This document shows, piece by piece, positions 29,483 through 37,615 of a stretch of 64,000 nt of DNA. The position numbers and the translations under genes were made by a program. The notes beneath the pieces are model-generated. The model did no database searches, was not told the origin of the DNA, and worked only from the letters and a program-made list of their open reading frames with translations. Source of the DNA: Thioclava atlantica. Its GTDB lineage: Bacteria > Pseudomonadota > Alphaproteobacteria > Rhodobacterales > Rhodobacteraceae. Numbering within the stretch: position 1 is the first letter of the stretch; each line of letters opens with the position of its first letter. The stretch is taken from the NCBI RefSeq assembly GCF_000737065.1, contig NZ_AQRC01000001.1:248001-312000 (forward strand), in the 5' to 3' direction.

Positions 29483-30219
29483 TCAGATCCCCTGCTGCAT
29501 CCGCGCCTTGCGGGTCGAACTCAGCTTCATGCCCGGAGCGCTCAGCCGATCCTCCGGCCCGATCCAGGCATAGGCGAGCAGGCAGGGATCGAGGTCGGCC
29601 GTGGTGATCCGGTGCTCGTGTTCGGGCCGGTTGAGGATCAGCGAGCCCGGCGCGTGGACGGCGGTGTCGTTCTCCGACCAGTCGCCCGCCACCGAGATGT
29701 AGCTCTCCTCGATTTCCTTGTGGCTGTGCTGCGGATAGGTGGTGCGCGGTGCGAACAGCACGAAACCCAGAACCAGCCGCTCGGCGCGCACCGGACCGCG
29801 CGGGCCGAGCACCTCGCAATAGGCGTATTTGCGGGCCAGCGTCTTGGGCACCTTTTCGTACCCGTATTCCCAGCTAAGCTGCGCGGACACCCGCGAAAGC
29901 GCGCGCGCCATGCCCACCATGCGACCGCGCTCACCCAGATCGAGCGCGCGCGAAAGAAAAGATGGGCGGTGACGGGTTTGGCCTCGGGCGGCCGGGCCGC
30001 GATTTCCGGATTGGCGTCGATGATCTGGGCGAGCGCGTCGCGGACCCGTTTGCGATGGGAGCGGATCAGCCGGCTGCCTCCGGAGGAGCCGTGTCGATAG
30101 AGCGTGTCGAATTCGCGCAGCAGATAGAGCCAGTCGGGGCAGTCATAGAGCCGCGCCCCGTCGCCCGCGAGTTGCGGGTCGGCAAGTGGCGACGACGGAG
30201 AAGCGTTCGGCTCGGTCAT
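29483..30219 (-). pseudogene. dddL: Frameshifted DMSP lyase gene (dddL)
   Basis: Two overlapping leftward frames together give one DddL-type cupin DMSP lyase of about 244 residues. From the ATG at 30219 the first frame reads YDCPDWLYLLREFDTLYRHG through KPVTAHL. The second, open to the stop at 29483, continues LGERGRMVGMARAL, WEYGYEKVPKTLARKYAYCE, the metal motif HSHKEIEESY and EHEHRITT. The switch falls at a GC-dinucleotide run (29944-29952); removing one 2-base unit restores HLFFRALDLGERGR across the join. DddL cleaves DMSP to dimethylsulfide and acrylate. Either the gene is broken, it varies by slippage, or the assembly has an error. All cupin metal ligands remain in the downstream frame. 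Confidence 0.82.
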
Positions 30220-30273
30220 CCCCGATTATTGCGGCCGGACGAGGCCATCTGGCAAGCGCGAGTTTCTGTTGGC

Positions 30274-30297
30274 CGACGCCCCGCTCAGGGGGCGTCG
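30274..30297 (-). terminator. Hairpin between the hemerythrin gene and dddL
   Basis: CGACGCCCC (30274-30282) pairs exactly with GGGGCGTCG (30289-30297) over a 6-base loop, 30 bases after the hemerythrin stop in the leftward direction. No T run follows, so it may be a weak terminator or stability element. Confidence 0.45.
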
Positions 30298-30326
30298 AGG
30301 ATGCGTGTCCGCCGGGGGGTGGAGGC

Positions 30327-30803
30327 TCAGTCCTCCACCTCGTCCTCGTTCTTCGCGTCCACAAGCTTGAGTTCCTTTTTCTTGTGATCGCGGAAACGCT
30401 CTCCGTAGCCCTCGATCTCGGACTCGTCGATCACCTCGCGGGCACGCGAGAAGATCTCGTCCTCTTCCTCGTCGATATGGTGGTTGTACTCCTCGGCGAG
30501 CTTGTGGAACTTGTTGAGCCAGCCCGGCGAGGACATGTCCATCTCGTTGAGTTCGTCGAGAAGGCCGTCGATCTCGGCATGTTCCTCGACCGAATGGCGC
30601 GCCGGGTTCTGGCCCCAGGTCTTGCTCATCAGCTTGGAATAGAAGGTCTCTTCCTCGGCCGCGCCGTGGGCTTTCACGTCGTAATAGAAGGTTTGCCACG
30701 CCTCCTTGCGGGCCTCGCTCGCGCCGGTCGTCTCGGCGATCGTCTCGAGCAGCTCGCGATGGCGTTTGTGATCGGCTTTGATGGCGTCGTAAATCGAGGT
30801 CAT
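30327..30803 (-). CDS. Hemerythrin HHE cation-binding domain protein
   Basis: A 158-residue helical protein. Metal-ligand segments typical of the HHE family are DHKRHRELL (residues about 11-19), HGAAEEETFYSKL, HAEIDGLLDEL and YNHHIDEEEDEIF. Such proteins bind a di-iron centre and have been linked to oxygen, NO or redox sensing and iron handling; none can be assigned here. The Lys/Glu-rich tail (KKKELKLVDAKNEDEVED) looks disordered. Its ATG at 30803 faces the response-regulator gene upstream, which reads in the same direction. Confidence 0.88.
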   Translation of the reverse strand: MTSIYDAIKADHKRHRELLETIAETTGASEARKEAWQTFYYDVKAHGAAEEETFYSKLMSKTWGQNPARHSVEEHAEIDGLLDELNEMDMSSPGWLNKFHKLAEEYNHHIDEEEDEIFSRAREVIDESEIEGYGERFRDHKKKELKLVDAKNEDEVED

Positions 30804-30868
30804 GGCGGAACTCCGTTCAGGGTGATTGCCCGGAGAACGCCTGTCGCAGGGCGTGGGTTCCGGCCCTC

Positions 30869-31576
30869 TCAGATCGCGCCGCCAGCAGTGAGTCGCGCCG
30901 CGATGAGGCCCGTCACCTCGCTCATCTCCTGCTGCGACGGGCCGCCCGCGCGGCCGAGGCGGAGCGCGGCCTTGCGCAGGTCGCCATCATGGGCCGAAAG
31001 CGCGATCCCGGCCAGAAAATGCGCGGCATAGGGCAGGGTGCGGCCGGCGGGCGCGTTGCGCAGAACTTCGGCGATCCGCTCGAGATCCTCACACAGGGCG
31101 AGCGGGTCGGGCGCGATCTTGGTGTCGCGCAGGAGGCGCAGGCCCTGGGGCCGTTTCTCGGCGGGTAGCACGGCGAGAATGGCCTGCTGGAATTGCGAGA
31201 GGCTCTCGACCGGCTTTTCGAGGAAACCATCCGCGCCGGCCTCAACGGCGGCGGCGCGCAGGCCGCTGTCGCCGGATGTTCCAAGGAGCGCCGGGCGCGC
31301 CCCGCCACGTCCGAGGATCTGCGCGATCAGGTCGCTTCCCGAGCCGTCGGGCAGCCCCATATCGACGATGACCACGTCGGGACGGTAGGTTTGCAGGTGG
31401 CGATAGGCGGAGCGCAGGCAGTCGGCCCGCCGGATCCGCGCCCCCGAGCGCAGGCATAACAGGCGCACCGCCTCCGAGGCGAAGCGACTATCCTCCACGA
31501 GAAGGATCGTCAGGCCGATCAGCGGCCGTTCCGGCGTGGCTTTGGGTTGCGGTACGGGCAGGATTTCGTCGGTCAT
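30869..31576 (-). CDS. Response regulator with receiver domain and uncharacterised helical C-terminus
   Basis: A 235-residue protein. Residues 21-135 are a CheY-like receiver: LLVEDS (acidic pocket, 25-30), the phospho-acceptor Asp72 in VDMGLPDGSG, Thr100/Ser101 in GTSGDS and Lys121 in EKP. The C-terminal 95 residues show no DNA-binding or catalytic domain I recognise; they look helical and may pass the signal by protein contact. No histidine kinase is adjacent. The ATG at 31576 follows GGGGAGC; upstream in-frame starts lack conservation. Divergent from the mce gene. Confidence 0.85.
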   Translation of the reverse strand: MTDEILPVPQPKATPERPLIGLTILLVEDSRFASEAVRLLCLRSGARIRRADCLRSAYRHLQTYRPDVVIVDMGLPDGSGSDLIAQILGRGGARPALLGTSGDSGLRAAAVEAGADGFLEKPVESLSQFQQAILAVLPAEKRPQGLRLLRDTKIAPDPLALCEDLERIAEVLRNAPAGRTLPYAAHFLAGIALSAHDGDLRKAALRLGRAGGPSQQEMSEVTGLIAARLTAGGAI

Positions 31577-31724
31577 CTCGGGCTCCCCGGTCAGATTCGC
31601 CTCTCGTGATCCAGTAGGGCGCAATCTGCCTAACAGGCTGTTAACGGCAACAGCACCGCGTGAGCCTTGCGTGGGCGCGCGCGCGCCGCTACCCCTTGTC
31701 ATGTTCACAGGGAGGAAGAGCCAG

Positions 31725-32129
31725 ATGATCGGACGCTTGAACCACGTCGCCATTGCCGTGCCGGATCTCGAGGCCGCGGCGGCGCAATATCGCGACACGC
31801 TCGGGGCCAAGGTGGGGGCGCCGCAGGACGAGCCCGACCATGGCGTGACCGTGGTCTTCATCGAGCTTCCGAACACCAAGGTCGAACTGCTCTATCCGCT
31901 GGGCGCGGAATCCCCGATCGCGGGTTTTCTCGAGAAGAACCCGGCGGGCGGCATCCATCACATGTGCTTCGAGGTCGACGACATCCTTGCCGCGCGCGAC
32001 AAGCTCAAGTCCGAGGGCGCGCGGGTGCTTGGCTCCGGCCAGCCCAAGATCGGCGCGCATGGCAAGCCGGTCCTGTTCCTGCATCCGAAGGATTTCAACG
32101 GCTGCCTGATCGAACTGGAGCAGGTCTGA
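31725..32129 (+). CDS. mce: Methylmalonyl-CoA epimerase
   Basis: A 134-residue vicinal-oxygen-chelate protein, the usual length. The metal ligands are visible as His in LNHVAIAVPDL near the N-terminus, His in GGIHHMCFEVDD and Glu in the C-terminal LIELEQV. It interconverts (2R)- and (2S)-methylmalonyl-CoA on the propionyl-CoA to succinyl-CoA route, also used in the ethylmalonyl-CoA pathway. AGGGAGGAAGAG precedes the ATG. The stop overlaps the next ATG by one base (TGATG), so the two are translationally coupled. Confidence 0.92.
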   Translation: MIGRLNHVAIAVPDLEAAAAQYRDTLGAKVGAPQDEPDHGVTVVFIELPNTKVELLYPLGAESPIAGFLEKNPAGGIHHMCFEVDDILAARDKLKSEGARVLGSGQPKIGAHGKPVLFLHPKDFNGCLIELEQV

Positions 32130-32398
32130 TGAGCCTCACCGGTGGCATCATCCTCTTCGCGGTGATCTGGTTCATGGTGTTCTTCATGGTCCTTCCCGTC
32201 CGGCTGAAGACGCAAGGGGATGTCGACGAGATCGTGCCGGGCACCCATGCCGGCGCGCCGCATGAGGCGCATCTGGGGCCGAAGGTGAAGATCACGACCG
32301 CGGTGACCGTCGTGCTTTGGGGGATCATCGCGGCCGTGCTCCTGTCAGGCGCGGTCACCCTTGAGGATATCGACTTTTTCGACCGTCTTCGCCGCTGA
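32129..32398 (+). CDS. DUF1467 family small membrane protein
   Basis: An 89-residue protein with two membrane helices (GIILFAVIWFMVFFMVLPV and the later TTAVTVVLWGIIAAVLLSG), joined by a loop with the family's VRLKTQGDVDEIVPGTHAGAP. DUF1467 genes commonly follow methylmalonyl-CoA epimerase in alphaproteobacteria. Function unknown. It overlaps mce by one base and probably depends on it for translation. Confidence 0.85.
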   Translation: MSLTGGIILFAVIWFMVFFMVLPVRLKTQGDVDEIVPGTHAGAPHEAHLGPKVKITTAVTVVLWGIIAAVLLSGAVTLEDIDFFDRLRR

Positions 32399-32452
32399 AA
32401 GTGAACGGAACCGCGGGGCATCCTTCGGGTTGAGGCTCGGAAAGGAGGTCTC

Positions 32453-33130
32453 ATGGTCCCGCTTTGGTTTACGGTTCTCAGCTGGCTATGGCTCACCCTC
32501 GGCATAGCCTCATTTCTCTATATTCTGGTTCAGGTCCGGAAGAACCCGCCGCATATGGCGATCATGGCCTGGGTCTGGCCGATCTGCGGGCTGTTCGGGG
32601 GGCCGCTGATGATCTGGTTCCATTGGCGCTGGTCGGGCCACGGCGACTCGCCATTTCCGATATCGGTCGCGAAAGGCACCTTGCATTGCGGTGCGGGGTG
32701 CACGCTCGGCGACCTCGCGGCGGAAAATCTCGCGCTGATCGTGCCTGCGGTGCTGATCCCGTTTGGCTGGCCCGGCCTCTGGGAAGACAAGATCTTCGCG
32801 GTCTGGGGGCTCGATTACGTCTTCGCCCTCGTGATCGGTATCGTTTTCCAGTATTTCGCCATCGCCCCGATGCGGAATCTGGGGTTTGGCGAAGGGATCA
32901 AGGAAGCCACGAAGGCCGATGTGGCCTCGCTCTCCTCCTGGCAGATCGGGATGTACGGGATGATGGCGATCTTCCACTTCCTCGTCTTCAAGGGCCTTTG
33001 GGATGCGAAGATCGACGCGCGCGACCCGGAGTTCTGGTTCGCGATGCAGATCGCGATGATGGCCGGCTTCGTGACCGCCTATCCGGTCAACTGGCTGCTC
33101 ATCCGCAAGGGCATCAAGGAAGAGATGTGA
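32453..33130 (+). CDS. DUF4396-like polytopic membrane protein
   Basis: A 225-residue protein with about five hydrophobic segments. The segment KGTLHCGAGCTLGDLAAEN, with an HCGAGC-type His/Cys motif, and the C-terminal FVTAYPVNWLLIRKGIKEEM match what I recall of the DUF4396 family, often found near copper-handling genes. No copper genes are adjacent here, so a metal role is a guess. A very strong AAAGGAGGT ribosome-binding site lies just upstream of the ATG. It is convergent with the EI24 gene, 15 bases apart. Confidence 0.7.
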   Translation: MVPLWFTVLSWLWLTLGIASFLYILVQVRKNPPHMAIMAWVWPICGLFGGPLMIWFHWRWSGHGDSPFPISVAKGTLHCGAGCTLGDLAAENLALIVPAVLIPFGWPGLWEDKIFAVWGLDYVFALVIGIVFQYFAIAPMRNLGFGEGIKEATKADVASLSSWQIGMYGMMAIFHFLVFKGLWDAKIDARDPEFWFAMQIAMMAGFVTAYPVNWLLIRKGIKEEM

Positions 33131-33145
33131 CCGGGAGGGCGGCGC

Positions 33146-33841
33146 TTACCCGCGCCGCCCCGTGATCGCGTGGAACAGATGGGTGAAGCCTGCCGCCCCG
33201 AGCACCGGGACGAACAGGTTCAGAAGCGGGATCGAGAGCGGCACCGCCATCAACGCGCCCGCGGCCCAGACCGTGATCTTGTTGCGCTGGTAAAGCTCGA
33301 GCGCCGCGTCGCGCTCCATCCGGCGCAGCGCCGCCATCTGGAAATATTCCCGGCCCAGGAGATAGCCGTTGAGCCCGAAGAACAGGAACGGGGCGAGCGG
33401 GATCACGAAGGGATAGATCGCGAGGGCGATCAGGTTGGCGGCGACGATCACGCCGAAGAAGCGCAGCGTGTCGCCCAGGCTCTCGGCGAGGGTGAGTTTA
33501 CGCACCGGGGGCAGGGTAGGATAGTGCACGTCCTCGACCATCTCGGCCACGTCTTCGAGAAAGAAGCCGGTGAAGGCCGAGGCCACGGGCACCATCAGGA
33601 AGACCGAGGCGATCAGCATGATCCCGGCCGAGAATATCGAGAGCGCCGCGTCGATATGGCCGACCGGCCCGATCAGGGGCAGGGTGAGCGTGTCGGGGAT
33701 CACCCAGCCGATCAACCAGACCATCGCGACATAGATCGCGATCAGGAGCCCCAGCGACAGCGCCACGCCGATCGCGACGATCTTGAGCGCGCCGGGGCGC
33801 AGAAGGTCGCTCCAGGCCTTGAGATAGCTTGCGAGGATCAT
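33146..33841 (-). CDS. EI24/CysZ-like membrane protein
   Basis: A 231-residue integral membrane protein with about four long hydrophobic segments. Family features are the N-terminal YLKAWSDLLRPGALKIV, VASAFTGFFLEDVAEMVE in the centre and LFFGLNGYLLGREYFQMAALRRM, which together indicate the EI24 domain shared with the sulfate-uptake protein CysZ. A sulfate role cannot be assumed. Its ATG overlaps the nitroreductase stop by four bases, so the pair forms an operon. Confidence 0.82.
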   Translation of the reverse strand: MILASYLKAWSDLLRPGALKIVAIGVALSLGLLIAIYVAMVWLIGWVIPDTLTLPLIGPVGHIDAALSIFSAGIMLIASVFLMVPVASAFTGFFLEDVAEMVEDVHYPTLPPVRKLTLAESLGDTLRFFGVIVAANLIALAIYPFVIPLAPFLFFGLNGYLLGREYFQMAALRRMERDAALELYQRNKITVWAAGALMAVPLSIPLLNLFVPVLGAAGFTHLFHAITGRRG

Positions 33842-34440
33842 TCGGTCATCCAGCCGGTGATCGCGTCGATATCCGGGCGGGGCCGCTCGGGCGGGGTCAC
33901 GCCCTCGGCGCCCAGATGCACGAACCCAACGACCGTCTCGCCCGCCGCGAGCCCGAGCAGGTCCCTCCCGAACTCGGCGTCATGCGCCGCCCAGCCGGTG
34001 AGCCAGTTCGCGCCCCAGCCGGCCGCGAGGGCGGCGTTGAGAAGCGACAGGCAGACCGCGCCGGCGGAGAGAAGCTGCTCGACCTGCGGCACCTTATCGC
34101 TCTCTTTCGGCGAGGAGATCACCGCGACGCAGAGCTGGCTGTCGAAAAACTGCTTTCCGGCCTTCGCCACCTTGTCCTCGGCTTCGCCTTGCGCCTTCGC
34201 GCGCGCCTCGGCCTCGGCGCCCAGACGCTGCGCGGCGGTGCGCGAGATCACGAGGAAACGCCAGGGCTCGAGCTTGCCGTGATCGGGGCTGCGCGCTGCG
34301 GCGGTGAGGATCTCGCGCAGGGCTTGCGCGTCGGGCGCGGGCGCCAAGAGCGTCTTGGCCGGGCGCGACCTGCGGGTGAGCAGAAACTCCATCGCGGCAT
34401 CGTTGCGGCGGGCGGGGTTCACTTGGGTCTTCTCAGTCAT
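33838..34440 (-). CDS. Nitroreductase family (YdjA-like) flavoprotein
   Basis: A 200-residue FMN-dependent nitroreductase-fold protein. TRRSRPAKTLLAPAPD and AAARSPDHGKLEPWRFLVI near the N-terminus match YdjA-type enzymes, including the FMN-phosphate-binding Arg/Ser and the PDHG-x-L-x-PWRF segment; WGANWLTGWAA appears later. Substrate unknown. The ATG at 34440 was chosen because upstream codons lack family similarity. The four-base overlap with the downstream EI24 gene indicates coupling. Confidence 0.87.
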   Translation of the reverse strand: MTEKTQVNPARRNDAAMEFLLTRRSRPAKTLLAPAPDAQALREILTAAARSPDHGKLEPWRFLVISRTAAQRLGAEAEARAKAQGEAEDKVAKAGKQFFDSQLCVAVISSPKESDKVPQVEQLLSAGAVCLSLLNAALAAGWGANWLTGWAAHDAEFGRDLLGLAAGETVVGFVHLGAEGVTPPERPRPDIDAITGWMTE

Positions 34441-34534
34441 CGGCGTCTCCGTTTCTGCGCCTGATATCGGACGCAGGTGACACGAATGCAACCACCCCGG
34501 CTCCGGACGACTTGAGCGGGAAGGCAAAGCGCCT

Positions 34535-34795
34535 ATGCTGCAGGTCATGAGCGATCTGAGCCATCTTGCCTTGCCGGGGGCCGAAATTGCCCTTCGGGTC
34601 ACGCCGAAGGCCTCTCGCAACGAGATTCGCGCGGGGGAGGACGGGTTGCGGGCCTATGTCACCGTCGTGCCCGAAGGCGGCAAGGCGAACCGCGAAGTGC
34701 AGAAACTGCTCGCAAAGGCGCTCGGCGTGGCCAAGACGCGGCTGACGCTGATCCGGGGCGAGACGGCGCGCGACAAGGTCTTCCGGCTCGATTGA
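34535..34795 (+). CDS. DUF167/YggU family small protein
   Basis: An 86-residue protein with the DUF167 core: LRVTPKASRNEI, then VPEGGKANREVQKLLAKALGVAKTRLTLIRGETARDK. Function is unknown despite solved structures in the family. A second in-frame ATG at 34547 (MSDLSHLALPG) may be the true start; 34535 is kept because GGAAGG lies a better distance upstream of it. It is convergent with the small gene at 34802, only six bases away. Confidence 0.83.
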   Translation: MLQVMSDLSHLALPGAEIALRVTPKASRNEIRAGEDGLRAYVTVVPEGGKANREVQKLLAKALGVAKTRLTLIRGETARDKVFRLD

Positions 34796-34801
34796 AGCCG
34801 G

Positions 34802-35050
34802 TTACTTCTCCGAGGCCTTGAGCCGGTAGACCCCTTCGGGAAGGTTGAGCGCGGCCGCCAGTTCGCGCAGCTGCGCATGCGAGAAGGTGATGGTCTGGAC
34901 CTGATCGCTCTGCTCGTCGAGCTGTTCGACGACCACGCAATCCTCGAACGAGGAGATCGTGATATCTTCCTGGAGATAGTCGCGCGGGTCCGCGCCCTCG
35001 TCCACGAGGGTGATCACGGTCGCGTCGAATTCGTGTTCGATGGTAAACAT
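34802..35050 (-). CDS. Small acidic conserved-type hypothetical protein
   Basis: An 82-residue acidic protein, MFTIEHEFDATVITLVDEG..., with two predicted beta-rich segments and a helical C-terminus (HAQLRELAAALNLPEGVYRLK). I do not recognise a named family; codon use is normal for the region and the frame fills the space between convergent and divergent neighbours, so it is likely real. No signal peptide or cysteine cluster beyond a single Cys. Confidence 0.6.
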   Translation of the reverse strand: MFTIEHEFDATVITLVDEGADPRDYLQEDITISSFEDCVVVEQLDEQSDQVQTITFSHAQLRELAAALNLPEGVYRLKASEK

Positions 35051-35165
35051 GACGGCATGCTAGCGCGGCGCGGTCGGCTCAGAAAGCGAAATCGCGCGGT
35101 GCTAGGCGCAGACGGAACGAACGGCTAGAGTGGTGTGAGATACCGCGCCAGCCATCCGGTCCCAA

Positions 35166-35894
35166 ATGAGAACCTTGCGCCTCTTTCCGATTGTGTTGCT
35201 GATCGCGGCCGCGATCCTGTCAGGCTGCGTGATGACCCCGCCGCCGGGCGCGGTGGGGGGGCGCCCCTCGCCGGCCACGAATACCCGCGCCGCGCAGGCC
35301 GTGGCGCGTCTCGTCGAGGTGGCGAGCCGGATGGAGCCGCAGATCGAATCGGAGTGCCGGGCGCGGACCACGGGGCGCAATTGCGATTACCGGCTGGTGA
35401 TCGACGACCGGCTCGACGAGCCACCCAATGCGTTTCAGACCGAAGACCGCGCGGGCCGTCCGGTGATCGGCGTGACGCTCGCGATGCTCGCCGAGGTGCG
35501 CAATTCCGACGAACTGGCCTTCGTCTTCGGCCACGAGGCCGCGCATCATATCGCGGGACACATCGTCTCGCGCCAGCGCGACGCCGCGATCGGGGCGGTG
35601 TTCCTCGGCCGCGCGGCACAGGCGCAGGGGGCGGACGCCCGTGCGGTCCGGCAGGCGCAACAACTCGGGGCGGAACTCGGATCGCGGCTCTATTCGAAGG
35701 ATTACGAGCTCGAGGCGGACAGGCTCGGCACGATCATCACCTGGAATGCGGGCTACGACCCGCTCAAGGGCGCGGCATTCTTCCTGCGCCTTCCCGACCC
35801 GAAAGCCGTCCTTCTCGGCACGCACCCGCCCAACCAGTTGCGTTTCGACGTGGTGCGCGAGACGGTGGCGGAGCTTCGGCGCAAGGGGCGCTGA
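35166..35894 (+). CDS. M48-family zinc metalloprotease lipoprotein
   Basis: A 242-residue exported protease. The signal peptide ends in a lipobox, ILSGC, giving lipid-modified Cys21. The zinc motif HEAAHH has His123, Glu124 and His127, and the third ligand is Glu181 in ELEAD. This is a short BepA/LoiP-like M48 protein, whose relatives handle misfolded outer-membrane proteins; that role is an inference. Anchoring in the outer or inner membrane facing the periplasm is expected. Confidence 0.88.
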   Translation: MRTLRLFPIVLLIAAAILSGCVMTPPPGAVGGRPSPATNTRAAQAVARLVEVASRMEPQIESECRARTTGRNCDYRLVIDDRLDEPPNAFQTEDRAGRPVIGVTLAMLAEVRNSDELAFVFGHEAAHHIAGHIVSRQRDAAIGAVFLGRAAQAQGADARAVRQAQQLGAELGSRLYSKDYELEADRLGTIITWNAGYDPLKGAAFFLRLPDPKAVLLGTHPPNQLRFDVVRETVAELRRKGR

Positions 35895-35969
35895 GGGAAC
35901 CCGGCTCGACCGCGAGGGCTTAGCCCTTGGGGAAGACACGCGGGGCATCCGGAACGGAACGGGGGAGAC

Positions 35970-37241
35970 ATGGCCATCTTTTCGCAACTTCGCTGGCGGC
36001 TGAAGGTCGTGATGCGCGAGATCTGGGTGCGGGTCACCGCCTTCGGCGTGCTCGGTATCGTGACGGCACTTGGTGCGGCGGGGTTCGGACGGTTCATCCC
36101 GGCGGAATTCGGCCTGAAGACCGGGGCCGGGTCGGTCGAACTGATCCTGCAAATCATGGCCACGGCAATGCTGACGGTCACGACCTTCTCGCTGCAGATC
36201 ATGGTGACGGCCTTCAGTGCCGCGCAGACCGGTGCCACTCCGCGCGCGATCAAGCTGATGCAATCGGACCGGATCACGCAGAATGTGCTGGCGAGCTTCA
36301 TCGGGGCATTCGTGTTCTCGCTCGTCGGGATCATCGCCCTCGAGACCGGGATCTACGGCCAGTCGGGCCGGTTCATCCTGCTCGTGGTGACGGTGGGGGT
36401 GGTCGCGATCGTGGTGATCTCGCTGTTGCGGTGGGTCCAGCACCTGAGCGAATTCGGGCGCCTTGGCGACGTGATCTCGCGGGTCGAGGTGGCGGGGCGC
36501 AATGCGTTGGTGGCGCGTTGCGACGCGCCGTGGCTGGGCGGACAGCCCTGGACCGAGCCCCCGACCGGGGTTTTCGGGGTCTCTTCGGAGCGCACGGGGC
36601 ATGTCCAGCATGTCGATCTCTCCACCCTTGATCGCGTCGGGCGCGAGCATGACTGCCGGCTCTGGCTGCTCGCCACGCCTGGTGAATTCACCCATCGCGC
36701 GACCAATCTCGTTCTCTGCGATGCGCTGCCCGGGGATGCCGAGACCCGGCAGGAGATGGAGGAGGAAATCCGCGACGCCTTCTCGATCGACCATGCGCGC
36801 GATTTCGATCAGGACCCACAATTCGGGCTGATCGCGCTGGCAGAGATCGCCTCGCGCGCGCTCTCGCCGGGGATCAATGATCCGGGGACGGGGATCGATA
36901 TTCTCGGTCGGCTCGTGCGCGTCCTCGCCGAATGGCATCCGCCGCGCTCGCCGGAACTCCATTTCGAGCGGGTCTTCGTGCGTGACATTCCTCCCGCACA
37001 GCTGATCGAGGATGCCTTCTCTGCGATCGCGCGCGACGGCGCGGGGATGTTCGAGGTCGCCCTGAGGCTTCAAGAGGTGCTGAAGGCGCTGGCCGCGATG
37101 CATCCCGACCATTTCGGCGCGCCCGCAGCCGGGAAGGCGCGTGAGAGCGCGGTGCTCTCGGACGCGGCGCTCGGGCTCGAAGTCGAGCGCGTCCGCATCC
37201 GTGCCTGCGCCGGGGAGATCGCCTCCCGTTTCGATGCATGA
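35970..37241 (+). CDS. DUF2254 family membrane protein
   Basis: A 423-residue protein with four membrane helices in the first 155 residues (WVRVTAFGVLGIVTALGAAG; MATAMLTVTTFSLQIMVTAF; NVLASFIGAFVFSLVGIIAL; FILLVVTVGVVAIVVISLL) and a large soluble C-terminal domain. The central SRALSPGINDPGTGIDILGRL is a characteristic DUF2254 motif. Function unknown. GGGGGAGAC precedes the ATG. Its stop is 15 bases before an FNR-like box that belongs to the next gene. Confidence 0.82.
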   Translation: MAIFSQLRWRLKVVMREIWVRVTAFGVLGIVTALGAAGFGRFIPAEFGLKTGAGSVELILQIMATAMLTVTTFSLQIMVTAFSAAQTGATPRAIKLMQSDRITQNVLASFIGAFVFSLVGIIALETGIYGQSGRFILLVVTVGVVAIVVISLLRWVQHLSEFGRLGDVISRVEVAGRNALVARCDAPWLGGQPWTEPPTGVFGVSSERTGHVQHVDLSTLDRVGREHDCRLWLLATPGEFTHRATNLVLCDALPGDAETRQEMEEEIRDAFSIDHARDFDQDPQFGLIALAEIASRALSPGINDPGTGIDILGRLVRVLAEWHPPRSPELHFERVFVRDIPPAQLIEDAFSAIARDGAGMFEVALRLQEVLKALAAMHPDHFGAPAAGKARESAVLSDAALGLEVERVRIRACAGEIASRFDA

Positions 37242-37255
37242 CGTTAGGGCAGTTT

Positions 37256-37269
37256 TTGATCTGGATCAT
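37256..37269. promoter_or_regulatory. FNR/FnrL-like box TTGAT-CTGG-ATCAT
   Basis: TTGAT (37256-37260) and ATCAT (37265-37269) flank a 4-base spacer, 9 of 10 matches to TTGAT-N4-ATCAA. The centre is about 59 bases before the ATG of the first small cysteine protein, almost the same distance as the FNR-type box at 19858. Confidence 0.6.
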
Positions 37270-37321
37270 GGCTCGCCTTCCGCGTGTGCGCCACTTTGGC
37301 CGCACCGCAGGGAGGGAGCCC

Positions 37322-37615
37322 ATGCACGCTGCACGAAATCTTAATCGTCACGCGGCCATGTTGAACCGGATGGCAGAGCTCGTCGGGGCCGATCTGACCC
37401 GGGCGATGGTATCTGGGCGGCTCAGCGGCGAGGCGTGGAAAGAGGCGCTGATCCGCTGCACCGGCTGCAAGGAGCAGAAGGCGTGCATGATCTGGCTTGC
37501 GGAGCATGACGGGCAGGCGGGGGCAGGGATCGAGCCGCCTCAATATTGCGAGAACCGCCTGACGACGTGCCGTCTGCGTGACGCACTGCAGGCCGAGGGA
37601 GAAGGGAGAAAGTGA
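37322..37615 (+). CDS. Small cysteine-motif protein, DUF6455-like (first of pair)
   Basis: A 97-residue helical protein. MAELVGADLTRAMVSGRLSGEAWKEALIRCTGCKEQKACMIWL contains CxxC-x(5)-C followed by a further Cys in PQYCENR, a spacing that could bind a metal or cluster. It resembles the DUF6455 family of Rhodobacterales, function unknown. GGGAGGGAG precedes the ATG at 37322. An FNR-type box lies upstream. Its stop overlaps the next ATG by one base, and the next protein is a diverged paralog. Confidence 0.72.
   Translation: MHAARNLNRHAAMLNRMAELVGADLTRAMVSGRLSGEAWKEALIRCTGCKEQKACMIWLAEHDGQAGAGIEPPQYCENRLTTCRLRDALQAEGEGRK

Noticed and set aside
31631-31643. Palindrome TAACAG-G-CTGTTA between the response regulator and mce
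   Set aside because: A 6-bp palindrome with one central base is expected several times by chance in this much intergenic DNA, and nothing else supports it as an operator.
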